Of a DNA stretch of 64,000 nt, positions 17,904 to 26,418 are shown piece after piece. A program made the translations under genes and the position numbers. Positions within the stretch are counted from its first letter, which is position 1. The number at the start of each line of letters is the position of its first letter. The notes beneath the pieces are model-generated. The model did no database searches and was not told where the DNA came from. It saw nothing but the letters and a program-made list of their open reading frames with translations. Source of the DNA: Paenibacillus cymbidii (GTDB taxonomy: Bacteria > Bacillota > Bacilli > Paenibacillales > NBRC-103111); NCBI RefSeq assembly GCF_004764705.1, contig NZ_SHLX01000012.1, positions 62,001 to 126,000 of the forward strand. The letters run 5' to 3'.

Positions 17904-18843
17904 GTTTCTCCCCTCCTTCAAAATAGCGGTGGTAAATTTCGTCGAGCCCAAGCTCGCGTTTGCCAAGCTGGTGCAGCGCAGCGCCGGCTTCGACGACGGT
18001 GCGGCCGATCGCGGCCGTTATGTCGCTTTCGCATGACGCATGCAGTGCGCCGCCGTCCCGCTCCACCGCAATCACGCCGGGAATTCCGGCAATGAGCGCG
18101 ATCAGCTCGTCGGTCAGCGGTTCGGCCGCCACCGTGATGCCGATCGGCTCGCCTTCGAACAATTGCCGCGACAACGCTTCGACGGTGCCTTCGGCCAGCA
18201 GTTGACCGCGGACGAACAGGCCGACGCGATCGCAAATTTGCTGCACTTGGTGCAGATGGTGCGACGACAGCAGCACGGTGATGCCTTCGTCGCGGCTGAG
18301 CCGGCGGATGAGCTCAAGCAGCTCGCGCACCCCTTCGGGATCGATGCCGAGCGTCGGTTCGTCAAGCACGACGACTTCGGGCTGCTTGATCAGCACGTCG
18401 GCCAGCCCGAGCCGCTGCCGCATGCCGCGCGAGTAGGCGCCGGCCTTCTTGCGGGCGGCTTCGCCGAGCCCAACCCGGTCGAGCAGCTCGCGCGCGCGGC
18501 GTTCGGCGACCGGCCGTTCGATCCGGTTTAGCGCGGCCGTAAACAGCAGGTTCTCGTAGCCGCTGCGGTCTTCATAGAAGCCGACGTCGTCCGGCAAGTA
18601 GCCGACGCGTTTCTTCACCTGCAGCGGCTGGCGGGTCGAATCGAGCCCGCACACTTTGACGGTGCCGGAGGTAGGTTCGGTCAGCCCGAGCATCATCAGA
18701 ATCGTGGTCGATTTGCCCGCCCCGTTCGGACCGAGCAAGCCGAATATTTCCCCTTTGTTCACCGTAAGCGTGAGCCGGTCGACCGCGGTTTGTTCGCCGT
18801 ATTGTTTGCACAAGCCGTACAGCTCGATGATCGGTTCGCCCAC
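17869..18843 (-). CDS. ABC transporter ATP-binding protein (CcmA/NatA-like exporter class)
   Basis: 324 residues. Walker A is GLLGPNGAGKST, signature YSRGMRQRLGLADVL, Walker B EVVVLDEPTLGIDPEG, and the switch His is in VLLSSHHLHQ. A C-terminal ~90-residue DUF4162-like extension follows, as in drug- and antibiotic-type ABC-2 exporters. GTG 18843 is chosen (GGGAGG 8 bases before); the open frame reaching further upstream overlaps the preceding gene. It starts only 2 bases after the NEW3 gene stop. Confidence 0.93.
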   Translation of the reverse strand: MGEPIIELYGLCKQYGEQTAVDRLTLTVNKGEIFGLLGPNGAGKSTTILMMLGLTEPTSGTVKVCGLDSTRQPLQVKKRVGYLPDDVGFYEDRSGYENLLFTAALNRIERPVAERRARELLDRVGLGEAARKKAGAYSRGMRQRLGLADVLIKQPEVVVLDEPTLGIDPEGVRELLELIRRLSRDEGITVLLSSHHLHQVQQICDRVGLFVRGQLLAEGTVEALSRQLFEGEPIGITVAAEPLTDELIALIAGIPGVIAVERDGGALHASCESDITAAIGRTVVEAGAALHQLGKRELGLDEIYHRYFEGGEKREAVAKSGRRK

Positions 18844-18845
18844 GG

Positions 18846-20000
18846 TTACCGCCTCCCGTATTTGCGGAACAAGTAGTAGATGCCCCCCGCTACCAGCAAA
18901 ATAATAATGACGCCGATCCAGCCCCACAGCATCGACGTTTTGACGGCGACGCGGAATTGGGCGTCGGCCGATTTCTCCGGCGAGCTGGCGGTCATTTGCA
19001 CGACGTAGTCGCCGGCGATCGATTTGCCGCTCGCCTTGATCGTCGCTTCCACCTGGGCCGACTGGCCGGCGGCCAGATTGTCGATTTTCTGCGGCGCAAA
19101 CGATACTTCCCAATCGACCGGCGCGCTGGTGGACAGCTGCACGTCCTTCAGATCGGCGGAGCCGCTGTTCGTCACCTGGAGCGTCAGCTTGCGAGTTTTG
19201 CCCGAGGTGATGTCGGTGCTGAGCACGCCGCTCGGCGTCCCGAGCGTCAAGCCGTACGAGCCGGTGACGACCGCTTCGAGTAGGGCGTTGGACTGGGTGC
19301 CGCTGCCGGCGATGGTGACGGGAATTTTGTACGAGCCGGCTTTGATTTGATCCGGCGGGTCGAGCGTAATGCTTACCGTTTCCGAGTTGCCGGGGTCGAC
19401 CGGCACCGATGTTACGCTTTTGTCGCTGACGTTGTAGGTGATCGTCCAGCCTTGGGGGACGTCGGATTTGAGCGCGTACAGCTGCTTCTCCAGCGTGCGG
19501 TTCTTGATCGTCATGCTGTAGCTGAACGTGGCGTCGGCGTGGCCTTCGACGTTCGGCTGCGCTACCGTCGCTTCGGTGTTGAACGTGCCCTGCTCGGAAA
19601 TCGTCACGTTCAGCGGCAGCGCCGTTGCGCCGTTCGCCAGCACGCCGAACGCGTAGTCGCCTTTGTCGATTTTTTGCGGCACGGTAACTTGCAGGCTGAG
19701 CGATTGCGGTTCGTTCGGTTTGACGGACAGGCGGGAAATGTTTTTGCCGCCGGCGGTCAGCTCGTATTTCCAGTCGGCGGAAGGCATCTTGACCGCCAGA
19801 TCGACGCTCTGGATCGAGGTGCTGCCGTTGATCGCCTGGATATCGTACGATACGACTTCCCCCGGGGGAACGGATATGCTTGTATACGGCGTGAACAGCT
19901 CGATTGACGCGTCCGCGGCGCTCGCTTTGCCGCCGAGCGGGAGCGGCGCCAGCATCAGCAGGGCGGCGAGCAGCCCGCCCAGCAACCTTCTTTTCCTCAT
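18846..20000 (-). CDS. Secreted/membrane-anchored NEW3-domain protein
   Basis: 384 residues. Signal peptide 1-28 (RRLLGGLLAALLMLAPLPLGGKASAA), then three Ig-like beta domains of the NEW3 (alpha-galactosidase-associated, COG1470) type with recurring motifs such as PPGEVVSYDIQ and SGKTRKLTLQVTNSGSADLKDV, and a C-terminal helix (WGWIGVIIILLVAGGIYYLF) followed by RKYGRR. It is displayed outside the cell with a C-terminal anchor. First gene of a tight three-gene operon with an ABC ATPase and permease, suggesting it acts as the extracytosolic partner of that exporter. GGAGG precedes ATG 20000. Confidence 0.9.
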   Translation of the reverse strand: MRKRRLLGGLLAALLMLAPLPLGGKASAADASIELFTPYTSISVPPGEVVSYDIQAINGSTSIQSVDLAVKMPSADWKYELTAGGKNISRLSVKPNEPQSLSLQVTVPQKIDKGDYAFGVLANGATALPLNVTISEQGTFNTEATVAQPNVEGHADATFSYSMTIKNRTLEKQLYALKSDVPQGWTITYNVSDKSVTSVPVDPGNSETVSITLDPPDQIKAGSYKIPVTIAGSGTQSNALLEAVVTGSYGLTLGTPSGVLSTDITSGKTRKLTLQVTNSGSADLKDVQLSTSAPVDWEVSFAPQKIDNLAAGQSAQVEATIKASGKSIAGDYVVQMTASSPEKSADAQFRVAVKTSMLWGWIGVIIILLVAGGIYYLFRKYGRR

Positions 20001-20717
20001 GTCGATGACCTCCTGAATATGAAATGAATCACCCTGAGTACGGCGCTCGCCGCCGTTTGGATTTACCGCGCCGGAATTTATTTATTTCCAGGGGAAACGG
20101 AGGGGGCGGAAAATAGAGGATAAAAAAGAGGCCGTCGATTCACGAGTGGGGAGAGCGTCAAATCCGGCCCAAATGACTATCGTCATCGCGCATAAACGAA
20201 CAGTTTGCCTGGACCGGGGCAAATAAGGCGGAAAAACCGACGTAACTCGCTGCCGCTGGGAGGACCCGGGCAAATAAGGCGGAAAAACCGACTTAAATCG
20301 TTGCCGCTGGGAGGGCCCGGGCAAATAAGGCGGAAAAACCGACGTAACTCGCTGCCGCTGGGAGGACCCGGGCAAATAAGGCGGAAAAACCGACTTAAAT
20401 CGCTGTCACTGGGAGGACTCTGACAAATAAGGCGGAGAATGGATCTCTTTTCGAATCCAATCCAATCGAAGCGGGAAGGAAAAACCAACCAATCGGCTCT
20501 CCACTGGTAAACGAGGCAAAAAACAAACCCCGTCGGATTCGCGGAAATTCAGCGCATCGCGCCCTTGGCGAGAAAGCTGAAAATAAGGTAAATTTTCGCT
20601 TAAAACAACATAAAAATGCGGGCCGGATCCTTCAATTCCGGCTGTTTTTCTGCTACAAATGCAGTAAAGAGAGAGGCAAGGTACGGGAGCCGGAGGGAAC
20701 GACGGGAGGGGTTCAAC
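20001..20717. other. 717-bp intergenic region between divergent genes
   Basis: Between the NEW3 operon (minus) and the sigma-factor gene (plus). It holds a GC-rich start, the 51-bp tandem array (20221-20424 plus a partial unit), then ~170 bases of AT-rich sequence and a small GCCGGA/TCCGGC hairpin followed by TGTTTTTC (about 20622-20650). Open frames in the array are by-products of the repeat. No convincing ECF-type promoter was identified by eye. Confidence 0.6.
20221..20440. repeat. 51-bp direct tandem repeat, four full units plus a partial fifth
   Basis: AAATAAGGCGGA begins at 20221, 20272, 20323, 20374 and 20425: exactly 51 bases apart. Units alternate between two versions (GACGTAACTCGC in units 1 and 3; GACTTAAATCG in units 2 and 4), so the true period is 102 bp, implying duplication of a dimer. 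Each unit contains CGG-AAAAA-CCG, a small hairpin, and a conserved GCTGGGAGG. The fifth unit diverges after AAATAAGGCGGAGAA. Confidence 0.92.
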
Positions 20718-21335
20718 ATGCGCGAAACCGCTTGCGACACGGAAAATGCGGCCGCGCTGCTGCGCGAAATGGCGGACGGCAGCATGGATGCGTTCGATCG
20801 GTTCTACTCGCGATACGCGGGGCTCATCTACAAAATCGCCGCCCACATGCTGGGCGACGCGATGGAAGCGGAAGATGCGTGCCACGACATCTTCCTCGAG
20901 GTGCTGCAGAAGCCGGGGAAGTTCGACCCGGCGCGCGGCAGCGTCGAGGCGTGGCTCGCGGTAAAAACGCGCAGCCGCTGCATCGACCGGCTGAGGCAAC
21001 GCAAGCGCACGGTCGTCGGCAGCGCCGCGGCGGAAAGGGCCGAGACGACGACGGCAGAGGAGCGCGTGCTCGTCAACCTGCAGCGCGAATCGCTGCGCGA
21101 GGCGATGCGGCAAATTCCGAGCCGGCAGCAGCAGGCGCTGCGCGGCATGTATTACGAGCATCGCACGCAGCAGGAGCTGGCAAAGACGCTGGAGCGGCCG
21201 CTCGGCACGGTGAAATCGCTCGTTCGTTACGGCCTCGGCAATTTGCGACGGAAAATGGAGCAGCTCGGCTGGGGCGACTCGCCGCAATCCGGTTCGGCAG
21301 GGGAGGGGCGCATCTATGGCGGCAAACCCCAGTAA
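20718..21335 (+). CDS. ECF-type RNA polymerase sigma factor
   Basis: 205 residues. The region 2 helix pattern is visible at ~18-90 (FDRFYSRYAGLIYKIA; EAEDACHDIFLEVLQ; VKTRSRCIDRLRQRKR) and the region 4 helix-turn-helix at ~130-185 (QIPSRQQQALRGMYYE; TQQELAKTLERPLGTVKSLV). It is small, with no region 1 or 3, as expected for ECF factors of the RskA-controlled type. ATG 20718 has GGGAGGGG 6 bases before it. Its last 20 bases overlap the next gene, the anti-sigma factor. Confidence 0.93.
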   Translation: MRETACDTENAAALLREMADGSMDAFDRFYSRYAGLIYKIAAHMLGDAMEAEDACHDIFLEVLQKPGKFDPARGSVEAWLAVKTRSRCIDRLRQRKRTVVGSAAAERAETTTAEERVLVNLQRESLREAMRQIPSRQQQALRGMYYEHRTQQELAKTLERPLGTVKSLVRYGLGNLRRKMEQLGWGDSPQSGSAGEGRIYGGKPQ

Positions 21336-22098
21336 ATGCGGAATGCCCGAAGAAACGATCGTCGACTGCGCCCTTGGCCGGCTCGGCGACAGGCGGGAGC
21401 GGGAAGTATGGCGGCATATCGCCGGCTGCGCCGATTGTGCCGCCATGTACGAGGAATGGCGCAGGCTGCTTGACGCGCCAGCGCCGGCTCCAACGCCAAC
21501 GCCAACGGCTGCGCCGCCGGCCACGCTGCGAAAGCGGCTCGCCCATGCCGTCCGGCGCCGGCGCGCGGCCGCGTTCCTCCGGCGCCTGCAGCCGCGACGG
21601 CAATCGCACGCCTTGGCAGCCGTCGCCATGTGCATGCTCGCATTGGCGTTGTACTTGTCGTCGCCGGCGAGTGCGCCGGGAGAACCGGCGCCGCAGGACG
21701 GCACGATTCCGCATATGGACATCGCGCTCAAGCCGGAAACGGTCAAGTTCGCTTTTAAGCCAGGGCAGGCGGCGGACGCGGGAGGCGTAACCGGCTACGT
21801 CTGGATGAACCGGCGTTCGCAGGAGGTGCTGGTCGTGATGGAGGGGCTCGCTCCCCTGCGCGATCGCGATTACCAGGCGTGGATCGTCACGGGCGACGAG
21901 TACGCCAGCGCCGGCGTGCTTCGCTCCGGAAGCGGCACAAGCCATGTATACTACCGCGGCGAACGGCTCGGCGATTTGCGCGGCCTGGCGATCAGCCTCG
22001 AGCCCAAAGGCGGCAGCCGGCTGCCCACCGACGCCGGGCATATGTGGGTCGTGCTGAAGCAGCGGCATGTGGCCGGAGGCGCGGTAGAACTGGAGTGA
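21316..22098 (+). CDS. RskA-like anti-sigma factor
   Basis: 260 residues. The N-terminal zinc anti-sigma domain has HIAGCADC (HxxxCxxC) at about 34-41. A Pro/Ala linker and a basic stretch precede a single membrane helix (~100-118, LAAVAMCMLALALYLSS), then an extracytosolic RskA C-terminal domain (VTGYVWMNRRSQEVLVVMEGLAPL; YQAWIV). It holds the sigma factor at the membrane until a signal triggers its release by proteolysis (family knowledge). Start overlaps the sigma gene by 20 bases with GGGGAGGGG just ahead, so the two are coupled. The signal is unknown. Confidence 0.9.
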   Translation: MAANPSKCGMPEETIVDCALGRLGDRREREVWRHIAGCADCAAMYEEWRRLLDAPAPAPTPTPTAAPPATLRKRLAHAVRRRRAAAFLRRLQPRRQSHALAAVAMCMLALALYLSSPASAPGEPAPQDGTIPHMDIALKPETVKFAFKPGQAADAGGVTGYVWMNRRSQEVLVVMEGLAPLRDRDYQAWIVTGDEYASAGVLRSGSGTSHVYYRGERLGDLRGLAISLEPKGGSRLPTDAGHMWVVLKQRHVAGGAVELE

Positions 22099-22232
22099 AG
22101 GGCGAAGCGGGCGCGGAACCCGTTTGCTTTTGCAAGCCGATATGGTAGACTCGCTTCAGGCTGAACCGGACCGGATCGGGGAATCGTAACGCCAACAGGG
22201 CTCTACGATTCGACAGACGCGGAGTGATGCGC

Positions 22233-23198
22233 ATGCTTGTACGTTTCGGTTACGTCGCCATGTCCCTGCTGGTCGACAACGCCTCGCCTGCCAAAACAAT
22301 GACGCTGACCGGCTTCCGCAAGCTGCCGGACCGCGACGCCGCGCTAAGGCGGCTCGCGCGCATCGCCGGGGAGAACCTCGCCAACACGCTGCGCCTCCTG
22401 CGCCACAACAAGGCGCACGATATTCACCTGTACCGCTTCTCCTCCAAGCTGGTGCCGCTGATCGGGCACGGCGACGTGGCGGACTGGGACCCGCTGCCGC
22501 AGCTGGCGCCCGCCTTTGCGGCGATCGGCGCTTACGTGCGGGAGCACGGGATGCGGACGGGGTTTCATCCCGACCATTTTACACTGCTGAGCACGCCGCG
22601 CGAGGATGTGCTGGCGAGCTCGATCGCCGACCTGCGCCGGCACGTGCGGTATCTCGAACTGATGGGGCTGGACGACACGGCCAAAAGCAACATCCATATC
22701 GGCGGCGCCTACGGCGACAAAGCGGCGGCTGCGGCGCGCTTCTGCGGCAACTACGCGCGGCTGGACGACGGCGTCAAGCGCCGGCTGACGCTGGAGAACG
22801 ACGACAAAACGTTCACCGCGGCGGAAACGCTGGCCGTGTGCGAGCAGGTCGGCGCGCCGATGGTGCTGGACATTCACCACCATATGGTGAACCATGACGG
22901 GGAGGACGCCGTCCGGCTCTGGCCGCGCATCGCGCGGACGTGGTCCGGGCAGCGGGTGCCGCCCAAAATTCATGCTTCGAGCCCGCGCAGCGAACGCGAA
23001 CCGCGCGCCCATGCCGACTACGTCGATGCGGCGGAGCTGCTCCGCTTCCTGCGCGCGATTGCGCCGGAGACGGAGCGGCTCGACGTGATGCTGGAAGCGA
23101 AGGCCAAGGACGCAGCCTTGCTGCGGCTGATGGAGGAGCTGCGCGGGGAACCGGGAATCGTTCCGGTCGACGGGGCGACGATTGCCACCTTCAGGTAG
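22233..23198 (+). CDS. uvsE: UV DNA damage endonuclease UvsE/UVDE
   Basis: 321 residues. TIM-barrel UV endonuclease that nicks 5' of pyrimidine dimers, starting repair independently of UvrABC. Family marks are RFGYVAMS at the N-terminus, DIHLYRFSSKLVPL, RTGFHPDHFTLL, NIHIGGAYGDK, LTLENDD, LDIHHHMVNH and KIHASSPRS; these contain the His/Glu/Asp metal ligands. ATG 22233 is preferred since GGAG lies 8 bases before it; in-frame GTG/ATG at 22224/22227 overlap that site. Spore formers carry this enzyme to handle UV exposure. It stands alone after the anti-sigma gene (134-base gap). Confidence 0.95.
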   Translation: MLVRFGYVAMSLLVDNASPAKTMTLTGFRKLPDRDAALRRLARIAGENLANTLRLLRHNKAHDIHLYRFSSKLVPLIGHGDVADWDPLPQLAPAFAAIGAYVREHGMRTGFHPDHFTLLSTPREDVLASSIADLRRHVRYLELMGLDDTAKSNIHIGGAYGDKAAAAARFCGNYARLDDGVKRRLTLENDDKTFTAAETLAVCEQVGAPMVLDIHHHMVNHDGEDAVRLWPRIARTWSGQRVPPKIHASSPRSEREPRAHADYVDAAELLRFLRAIAPETERLDVMLEAKAKDAALLRLMEELRGEPGIVPVDGATIATFR

Positions 23199-23209
23199 CG
23201 GAGAAAGGG

Positions 23210-24073
23210 TTGTCACATTCCATGCGCAAATCGGTCAAATCGCTGTCGCGGCTAAGAGGCGTGCTGGCGAACGTGCAGTGCCAATTGTCGCTGGCTGCCT
23301 ATACGAAGGTGGACAGCAGATGGCGGCAGTACAATTTTGTCCCCGAGTTCAACCGATTTTACTATATTCAGGAGGGCGAAGGGGCGCTCGTCATCGACGG
23401 GACGACGTATTATCCCAAGCCCGGGCAACTGTTCGTCATGCCGTCCGGGGTTACCCAGTCGTACTTCACAACAAACGGCGACAATCCGTTCGGCAAGCTT
23501 TGGTGCCACTTCACCGCCAACCTTGGCGATGCGAACCTGTTCCGGTTTCTCAAATCGCCCTACTGGATCGACGTGCCGGATCAGGAGCGAATGATCGAGC
23601 TGTTCCGCCGGCTGATCGTAGCGTACCGCAGTCCGCAAGTGACCGCCGGGCTGCTGCAGAAAGCGGTGCTGCTCGAAATCGTCAGCGAATTTCTGGAGAC
23701 GGCGTTCGCCGGCCAATACGAGCCGGAAGCGGTCGTGGAAGACGAACAGATGCACAAAATCCAGCGCATCCTGGCGTTTATCGAACGGCATTTGCACGAA
23801 AATATTACGATCCCGCAAATGGCCGAACATATCCATTTTCACCCGAACTATTTTATCCGCCATTTTCACGAATTGGTCGGCATTCCGCCCATGCAGTACG
23901 TGCACCGCTTGCGGATGGACAAAGCGAAGCTGCAGCTGTCGACGACCGGCAAATCGATTTCGGAAATCGCCGGAGAGCTGGGCATGGAGCTGTATTATTT
24001 TTCGCGCAGCTTCCGCAAAGCGGTCGGCATGTCGCCGACCGAATACCGCCATACGTTCGGACAGCAGGACTGA
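23210..24073 (+). CDS. AraC-family regulator with cupin-like sensor domain
   Basis: 287 residues if started at TTG 23210 (GGAGAAAGG directly ahead); ATG 23222 would give 283. The N-terminal AraC-binding (cupin) domain includes FNRFYYIQEGEGALVIDG and YYPKPGQLFVMPSGV; the C-terminal double HTH spans ~185-283 (ITIPQMAEHIHFHPNYFIRHFH; ISEIAGELGMELYYFSRSFRKAVGMSPTEYR). Soluble cytosolic regulator, probably sensing a sugar. It lies 141 bases upstream of the PhyH-HEAT gene on the same strand, so that gene is a likely target. Confidence 0.92.
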   Translation: MSHSMRKSVKSLSRLRGVLANVQCQLSLAAYTKVDSRWRQYNFVPEFNRFYYIQEGEGALVIDGTTYYPKPGQLFVMPSGVTQSYFTTNGDNPFGKLWCHFTANLGDANLFRFLKSPYWIDVPDQERMIELFRRLIVAYRSPQVTAGLLQKAVLLEIVSEFLETAFAGQYEPEAVVEDEQMHKIQRILAFIERHLHENITIPQMAEHIHFHPNYFIRHFHELVGIPPMQYVHRLRMDKAKLQLSTTGKSISEIAGELGMELYYFSRSFRKAVGMSPTEYRHTFGQQD

Positions 24074-24214
24074 TTGCGCCGAAAACAGGTTAGTTTTATG
24101 CAAATGGAAGTGAGGATCGGTCATTTCATGTCCGTACTGCCCGCCGTTACAATAAGGTCAGCAGCCGGGGCATGCATTGCCGGCCGGCGCAAACCACGAT
24201 GGCGGAGGACAACC

Positions 24215-25630
24215 ATGACCAATCAACTGCAATTGCTGAGCGACGAACAGATGCGTACGTTTTTGGCGCAAGGGTATTTGATTTTGCAGACGGACTTTTC
24301 CGATGCGTTTCACGAGCGGCTGCTCGGCCAATTGAACGAGGTGTACAGCAAGGAAGGCAACCCGGGCAACAATTTGCTGCCGCGCATCCGCGAGCTTCGC
24401 CAGGTGTTCGACCACAAGATCGTGCGCGGCGCGCTGACCAGCGTGCTTGGACCGAACTACATGCTGCATGCGCACCGGCACGGCCATTTCAACAACTCGC
24501 CGAAGCCGGGCGGCTGGCACAAGGACAGTTACTGGGGCTACTCTTACACCCGGCATCTTCGGCCGTGGTGGGCGATGATCATGTATTTTCCGCAGGATAC
24601 GCCGCTGGAGCTCGGGCCGACGGGCGTGATGCCGGGCACGCAGTATTACGAGTCGCGCACGTTTGCGGGAGACGAGCACGAGGCGGAGGCCAAAGCGAGC
24701 GGAAAAGCGGGCACGTTTGCGCTGATTCATTACGACATCTGGCATCGTTCGACGGCGAACACCGCCGGCAAGGAGCGGTACATGCTCAAGTTCGAGTTCA
24801 TGCGTACGGAGCTGCCGACCTCGCCGAGCTGGGACAATCGCGAGCGCGAATGGCGACTGCCGGCCTCGCTCGATCCTTCGGTTCGCCGGCAGGAGGCGCT
24901 GTGGCGGGAGTCGTGGCATTGGCTGCAGGGCCGCGGCGGCGTTGCGGCAGCGGTTGACGGGTCGGCGGCTCGCGCGGGCGAGCTTGCCGCCGCATTGGCC
25001 GGCGCCGACGAGCCGGCTGCGCTGGACGCGGCCTACGCGCTGGCTGCGCTTGGCGAGCCGGGCCGGGCCGCGCTGCTGGCGGCGCTGCACGGCGAAGCGA
25101 AGCAAGCGTCGCGGTGCGCCGCGTACGGACTTGCCGTCGCCGGGCCGCAGGCGGTGCCGGGGCTTGTCGCCGCGCTCGGCGCGGAGCGCGAGCAGACGGC
25201 CGCGCATGCGGCGTTTGCGCTCGGCGAGCAAGGCGCCGCCGCGGCGGGAGCGGCAGAGGCGCTGGCCGCGAAGCTGGGCGACGCGTCCGCTCCCGTGCGC
25301 TGCGCGGCAGTGGAAGCGCTCGGCTGCATCGGCGCGGGCGGGACCGCGGGCGCTGCGCTTGTGGCGGCGCTGGCCGAAGCGCTCGGCGACGGGAACGCGC
25401 AGGTGCGCTTCACGGCCGGGCTGGCGCTGTGCAAGCTGGGCGCGACGGCGGAAGCGGCCGTGCCCGCGCTCGTGCGCGCGATGGAGGACGACAACCGCTA
25501 CGTACGCGCGCATGCGGCGGAGGCGCTGTACTACATCGGCACGGAGCAGGCGAAGGACGCGCTGCTCGAGTTTCTCCGGGGCGCCCGCTGGTGCCCTTCG
25601 ACGACGCCGGCGAGCACGTTTTATCCGTAA
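24215..25630 (+). CDS. Phytanoyl-CoA dioxygenase (PhyH)-family protein fused to HEAT repeats
   Basis: 471 residues. Residues ~1-235 form a PhyH-type Fe(II)/2-oxoglutarate oxygenase: the His-X-Asp pair in GGWHKDSYWG, distal His in YDIWHRSTAN and a downstream Arg/Lys for 2-oxoglutarate (KERYML). Residues ~250-460 are Ala-rich HEAT/PBS-lyase repeats of ~30 residues (for example PVRCAAVEALGCIGAGG; YVRAHAAEALYYIGTEQAK). The likely role is hydroxylation of a small molecule, with the HEAT array binding a partner. ATG 24215 has GGAGG 6 bases before it; a much longer open start at 24074 lacks a site. Substrate unknown. Confidence 0.85.
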   Translation: MTNQLQLLSDEQMRTFLAQGYLILQTDFSDAFHERLLGQLNEVYSKEGNPGNNLLPRIRELRQVFDHKIVRGALTSVLGPNYMLHAHRHGHFNNSPKPGGWHKDSYWGYSYTRHLRPWWAMIMYFPQDTPLELGPTGVMPGTQYYESRTFAGDEHEAEAKASGKAGTFALIHYDIWHRSTANTAGKERYMLKFEFMRTELPTSPSWDNREREWRLPASLDPSVRRQEALWRESWHWLQGRGGVAAAVDGSAARAGELAAALAGADEPAALDAAYALAALGEPGRAALLAALHGEAKQASRCAAYGLAVAGPQAVPGLVAALGAEREQTAAHAAFALGEQGAAAAGAAEALAAKLGDASAPVRCAAVEALGCIGAGGTAGAALVAALAEALGDGNAQVRFTAGLALCKLGATAEAAVPALVRAMEDDNRYVRAHAAEALYYIGTEQAKDALLEFLRGARWCPSTTPASTFYP

Positions 25631-25642
25631 ATCGCGCCTATT

Positions 25643-25688
25643 AAAAGGGGTGCCCCGAAAGGTCAGTCGACCTTGGGGCGCCTCTTTT
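25643..25688 (+). terminator. Rho-independent terminator
   Basis: GGGGTGCCCCGAAAGGTC pairs with GACCTTGGGGCGCC around a short AGTC loop, followed by TCTTTT; AAAA before the stem mirrors the T-run. It ends the PhyH-HEAT transcript before hssR. Confidence 0.88.
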
Positions 25689-25743
25689 CGATTTGTGCTA
25701 TGCTAGGGCGTGTCTGAAAACTCCGAGGAAAAGAGGGATCGCG

Positions 25744-26418
25744 ATGAACCATCTGCTGCTGGCAGACGACGATCCGCATATCCGGGCGCTGGTCCGTTAT
25801 GTCATGACCCGCGAAGGCTTCAGCGTGCACGAAGCGCGGGACGGGGCCGAGGCGGTGAAGGTGATGCAGTCCGAGCCGATCGACATCGCCATCATCGATG
25901 TCATGATGCCGCATATGGACGGGTTTGAGCTGTGCGGGCATATTCGGCACCATTACGACATCCCGATTATTATGCTTACCGCCAAAGACCAACTGTCGGA
26001 TAAGGAACAAGGCTATCTTCGCGGGACGGACGACTACGTGACCAAACCGTTCGAGCCGGAGGAGCTGCTCTTCCGGGTCAAGGCGCTGTTCCGCCGCTAC
26101 AGCCGGGCTTCGAACGATACGATCCGCCTGCATCGCATCGCCATCGACCGCAGAAACGTGGAAGTTACCGACGGTCAAACAGTTTTTTTGCTGCCGATGA
26201 AAGAGTTCGAGCTGCTGGCTCAGCTGGCGCAATATCCGGGGCGTCTGTTTTCGCGCGACGAGTTGATCCTTCTCGTATGGGGAGCGGATTACGAGGGAGA
26301 CGACAGGACGGTCGACGTCCATATCAAACGGCTCCGCCAGCGGTTTGCCGATTACGCCGACGACTTTACGATTCAGACGGTACGGGGCATCGGCTACAAG
26401 ATGGTGGTGAGCGAATAA
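25744..26418 (+). CDS. hssR: Heme response regulator HssR
   Basis: 224-residue OmpR-type regulator. Receiver with ADDD at 7-10, phospho-acceptor Asp52 (IIDVMMPHMDG) and Lys in DYVTKPFEPEELLFR; winged helix with YEGDDRTVDVHIKRLRQRF. The stretches LSDKEQGYLRGTDDYVTKPF and YEGDDRTVDVHIKRLRQ are close to Staphylococcus HssR as I recall it, and the genes that follow are hssS and hrtBA, so the assignment is strong. Activates the heme-efflux operon on heme stress. ATG 25744 has AGAGGG ahead. The stop codon abuts the hssS start. Confidence 0.9.
   Translation: MNHLLLADDDPHIRALVRYVMTREGFSVHEARDGAEAVKVMQSEPIDIAIIDVMMPHMDGFELCGHIRHHYDIPIIMLTAKDQLSDKEQGYLRGTDDYVTKPFEPEELLFRVKALFRRYSRASNDTIRLHRIAIDRRNVEVTDGQTVFLLPMKEFELLAQLAQYPGRLFSRDELILLVWGADYEGDDRTVDVHIKRLRQRFADYADDFTIQTVRGIGYKMVVSE

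Noticed and set aside
20205..20423. 72-codon frame MPGPGQIRRKN... in the tandem array (and its minus-strand counterparts)
   Set aside because: 51 is divisible by three, so any frame without a stop in one unit stays open through the array; no ribosome site.
20221..20440. CRISPR array
   Set aside because: The units are directly contiguous at 51 bp with no unique spacers, and no cas genes are in the window.
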